Origin: UBA10646 sp046296295
Lineage (GTDB): Bacteria > Bacteroidota > Bacteroidia > Chitinophagales > Chitinophagaceae
Direction: 5' to 3'
DNA: 64,000 nt
Assembly (NCBI GenBank): GCA_046296295.1
Contig: JBKBLG010000011.1
Span: 38,228-102,227, forward strand
Shown: piece by piece, positions 61,750-64,000 of the stretch
Numbering within the stretch: the stretch's first letter is position 1
Layout: every line of letters starts with the position of its first letter
Program-made: the position numbers and the translations under genes
The notes under the pieces: model-generated
Told to the model about the DNA's origin: nothing
The model's input: only the letters and a program-made list of their open reading frames with translations
Database searches by the model: none

Positions 61750-62851
61750 GCTGGCTAATAATGGCTGTTGCAGCTTGTTCGCTGGCATGGCCGCCTGCTT
61801 TTAATTTTTCGTACAGCGCATCATACAATTTTTGAACTGTTGCAATATGAGTTTGATTGTACAGTAGCTTATGTAGTTCATGTTGTAACGCAGTTACGGT
61901 TAAGTCGTTTTGAATTAACTCGGTAACTACTAGTTGGTTCATAATTAAATTAACCAAACTAATGTACTTAATGGTAATAATGCGTTTTGCAATCGCATAG
62001 CTAATAGGGTTGCCCTTGTAGCATACCACTTCTGGTACTTTAAATAACGCAGTTTCGAGGGTGGCTGTTCCGCTGGTTACCAAAGCGGCAGAGGCTTTAT
62101 GCAGTAGGGCATAAGTACTGCCGGCTACGCTGCTTACATTATGGTAAGGTGCTAGTAATGGGGCATAGAAATCGGCATCTAAGCCAGGTGCTTGCGCCAC
62201 TACAAAATGATGCTCCGGAAAGTGCTTGCTCACTGCAAGCATAATTGGCAACTTCTTTAAAATTTCTTGCTTTCTACTGCCGGGTAATAGGGCTACAATG
62301 GGTTTGTTGGTATTTACCGTAAGGTTGGTAGGGTTTGCTTTAAATGCATCTACTACTTCTACCAAAGGGTGGCCAACATAAGTTACGGGCCATTGCCAGC
62401 GTTGTTCGTAATACAATTGCTCGAAAGGTAGTATTACCAACATTTGATCAATGCAGCGCTTCATCATTTTAACACGCCCCTCTTTCCATGCCCATACTTG
62501 CGGACTAATATAATACACAACCCGAATGCCTTGTGCCTTTGCCCATTCGGCAATACGTAGGTTAAAGCCTGGATAATCAATCAGTATCAATACATCGGGC
62601 TTAAAAGCTAATATATCGGCCTTGCAAAACTTTAAATTGCGAATAATGATGGGTAGGTTTTTAACCACTTCTACAAAACCCATGAAGGCTAAATCTTTAA
62701 AATGCTTCACCAAACTGCCACCGGCAGCAAGCATTAAATCGCCGCCCCAAAAACGCATTTCGGCACCAGCATCTTGCTTGTACAATGCTTTCATTAGATT
62801 GCTGCCATGAAGGTCGCCACTGGCCTCGCCTGCAATAAGATAGTATTTCAT
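61727..62851 (-). CDS. lpxB: Lipid-A-disaccharide synthase
   Basis: 374 residues. YLIAGEASGDLHGSNLMKAL (3-22) is the invariant N-terminal motif; YYISPQVWAWKEGRVKMMK, VGHPLVEVVD, LLPGSRKQEI, and SGTATLETALF are GT-B/LpxB signatures. Joins UDP-2,3-diacylglucosamine to lipid X in lipid A synthesis at the inner membrane. It follows a small membrane protein gene and surE on the same strand. An interspersed-word copy (62311-62325) is read LTVNT. Confidence 0.95.
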   Translation of the reverse strand: MKYYLIAGEASGDLHGSNLMKALYKQDAGAEMRFWGGDLMLAAGGSLVKHFKDLAFMGFVEVVKNLPIIIRNLKFCKADILAFKPDVLILIDYPGFNLRIAEWAKAQGIRVVYYISPQVWAWKEGRVKMMKRCIDQMLVILPFEQLYYEQRWQWPVTYVGHPLVEVVDAFKANPTNLTVNTNKPIVALLPGSRKQEILKKLPIMLAVSKHFPEHHFVVAQAPGLDADFYAPLLAPYHNVSSVAGSTYALLHKASAALVTSGTATLETALFKVPEVVCYKGNPISYAIAKRIITIKYISLVNLIMNQLVVTELIQNDLTVTALQHELHKLLYNQTHIATVQKLYDALYEKLKAGGHASEQAATAIISQLTSVAKA

Positions 62852-62871
62852 GTGTAGTGTACTAAGCGTGG

Positions 62872-62920
62872 TACCTTACGGTAAATGTTGTATTGGTGCG
62901 TTATCATTTACCGTAAGGTA
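62872..62920. repeat. Inverted pair of the interspersed word forming a 16-bp hairpin
   Basis: TACCTTACGGTAAATG (62872-62887) and CATTTACCGTAAGGTA (62905-62920) are exact complements with a 17-base loop, in the 91-bp gap between lpxB and the gene upstream of it. Confidence 0.88.
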
Positions 62921-62937
62921 AAGCTACGAAACACGCT

Positions 62938-63246
62938 TTATAAAAAGTATTTGATGATGAGTGCAATAATTACATATACTAAGGTGAATACGAAGATGCC
63001 TTTAGCCGTTTTATCTTTTCGTTGATTGATGAAAATAGTGAACACAAGGGCGTTAGCAATGAGCGAAAAGCTGATTACAGAACTTAATAATGAACGATAA
63101 CTAAGTATGCGAACCAGAAAAAGTTGTAGTGATTCGTGGTGGGCAAACTTCCAGAAATAGAAACCTAACAAGCCAAAGAATGGGCATAGTAATCCTAAGA
63201 TTAATCCTAAAATGAGGTTGTCGAATTTATGTGTGGTTGTGGGCAT
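62938..63246 (-). CDS. Small membrane protein, unknown
   Basis: 102 residues from the ATG at 63246; an in-frame TTG at 63258 would overlap surE. Three membrane helices (LILGLILGLLCPFFGLLGFY, SLLSSVISFSLIANALVFTIF, IFVFTLVYVIIALII). I know similar proteins between surE and lpxB in Bacteroidota but no function. The ATG lies 1 base after the surE stop, so the genes are translationally close. Confidence 0.7.
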   Translation of the reverse strand: MPTTTHKFDNLILGLILGLLCPFFGLLGFYFWKFAHHESLQLFLVRILSYRSLLSSVISFSLIANALVFTIFINQRKDKTAKGIFVFTLVYVIIALIIKYFL

Positions 63247-63247
63247 G

Positions 63248-64000
63248 TTATAAGCCAAGTGATTTGGTTAGTTTATCTTTTAAGGTGTAATGTGTTAAAT
63301 CGAACTGAACAGGCACAATACTTACATAGTTGTTTTTGAGGGCATATACATCTGTATCGCGACCTTTATCAAAATTTACAAACTCGCCTGTAAGCCAGTA
63401 GTATTGGCGATTGTGCGGGTCTTTACGTTCATCGAATTTTTCTTCGTATTTGGCGTATGCCTGGCGGCATACTTTCATGCCTTTGAGCATTTTTAAAGGT
63501 ACTGCCGGTATGTTAACGTTTAGGCATAAATGCTTATCTAATCGCTTGCCTAAAAGTTGTTGCACCAGTAATCGGGCATAGTGCTGTGCTCCTGAGAAAT
63601 CGGCTTCTATACTGTAATCGAGTAAGCTAAAGCCAATGCTGGGGATACTTTCGATACTTGCTTCTAATGCTGCACTCATTGTGCCGCTATAAATAACATT
63701 GATGCTATGATTGGCACCATGGTTAATGCCACTCAAACAAATATCTGGCTTGCGATGTAGCACTTTATCTACGGCAAGTTTTACACAATCTACGGGGGTT
63801 CCGCTGCACTGATAAGCCTCAACCCCTTCAAACATTTGAACCTTATTAATACGAAGCGGCTGGCCAATGGTGATGGCGTGTCCCATACCGCTTTGAGGTT
63901 TGTCTGGAGCTACTACCACTACTTTCCCCAAATCTTTAACGGCTTCTACCAGTGCTTTAATACCTGGAGCAGTAATACTATCGTCGTTGGTAATGAGTAT
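63248..64000 (-). CDS. surE: 5'/3'-nucleotidase SurE (start cut by window end)
   Basis: 250 residues visible; the frame is open to base 64000 and starts ILITNDDSITAPGIKAL, so only a few N-terminal residues are missing. NDD (metal ligands), VVVAPDKPQSGMGHAITIG, GTPVDCVKLAVDKVL, SGINHGANHSINVIYSGTMSAALEA are all SurE family motifs. Dephosphorylates nucleoside monophosphates with Mg or Mn. First known gene of an operon with a membrane protein and lpxB. Confidence 0.95.
   Translation of the reverse strand: MLITNDDSITAPGIKALVEAVKDLGKVVVVAPDKPQSGMGHAITIGQPLRINKVQMFEGVEAYQCSGTPVDCVKLAVDKVLHRKPDICLSGINHGANHSINVIYSGTMSAALEASIESIPSIGFSLLDYSIEADFSGAQHYARLLVQQLLGKRLDKHLCLNVNIPAVPLKMLKGMKVCRQAYAKYEEKFDERKDPHNRQYYWLTGEFVNFDKGRDTDVYALKNNYVSIVPVQFDLTHYTLKDKLTKSLGL

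Overview
The window is a chromosomal segment of a low-GC Bacteroidota bacterium, most likely of the Chitinophagaceae. The supporting evidence is a type IX secretion/gliding protein of the PorW/SprE type, several Bacteroidota-only small families (HYC_CC_PP, DUF6728, PASTA-only protein next to ddl, DUF3467), an SdhCAB-type succinate dehydrogenase, a TonB receptor with an N-terminal carboxypeptidase-like domain, and promoters of the Bacteroidota form TTTG-N19-TAnnTTTG in front of tRNA genes. Nearly all of it is ordinary core genome: no prophage, insertion sequence, CRISPR array or plasmid gene was seen.

Layout. 0-8.8 kb: tRNA-Leu, hscB, a LYS1-like dehydrogenase, a beta-CASP nuclease with a PAS/DHp signalling protein, PASTA protein with ddl, sucC. 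8.9-14.9 kb: PorW/SprE-like protein, purine nucleoside phosphorylase, a putative porin. 14.9-17.7 kb: a periplasmic metal-handling cluster (HYC_CC_PP protein, two secreted HMA proteins, TlpA thioredoxin, beta-barrel). 17.8-20.3 kb: small membrane proteins including an AtpZ/AtpI pair, SprT-like protease, rhodanese. 20.3-24.4 kb: SGNH hydrolase, a TPP-riboswitch-controlled TonB receptor, a head-GIN adhesin-like protein. 24.4-29 kb: initiator tRNA, era, thioesterase, FKBP isomerase, nrnA, tRNA-Ser. 29.4-35.2 kb: complete tripartite RND efflux operon. 35.2-42.7 kb: VIT1 transporter, methyltransferases, rsmI, purS-pssA, aminopeptidase P, FAD oxidase. 42.8-48.9 kb: M1 peptidase, sucD, a frameshifted DUF4198 gene and its intact paralogue, glycosyltransferase. 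49.1-51.5 kb: tRNA-Gly, tRNA-Leu, trmN6, DoxX and a decayed methyltransferase gene. 51.5-55.2 kb: sdhCAB. 55.4-64 kb: FtsX-type permease, tsaD, histidine kinase, VWA protein, DUF6728, lpxB, surE (cut by the window end).

The most striking signal is not a gene. A 15-bp word, consensus ACCTTACGGTAAATG, occurs about 50 times (about 25 in each orientation by eye) in genes and between them. Inside genes it is read in several frames and gives recurring peptides (LTVN, HLPQG, ALRQ, PYGK, FTAR) in unrelated proteins; wherever its TAA would be an in-frame stop, a variant base is used. Between genes it often sits as inverted pairs that can fold into hairpins. This distribution resembles the DNA uptake sequences of Neisseria and Pasteurellaceae, or HIP1-type iterated words; its role here is unknown. 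A second theme is long perfect hairpins between convergent genes, three with the same CC-GAA-GG tip.

Metabolically the segment links the TCA cycle (sucC, sucD, sdhCAB), cell envelope synthesis (ddl, lpxB, pssA), tRNA/rRNA modification (tsaD, trmN6, rsmI), ribosome assembly (era), cysteine/FeS chemistry (hscB) and metal and thiamine uptake or defence.
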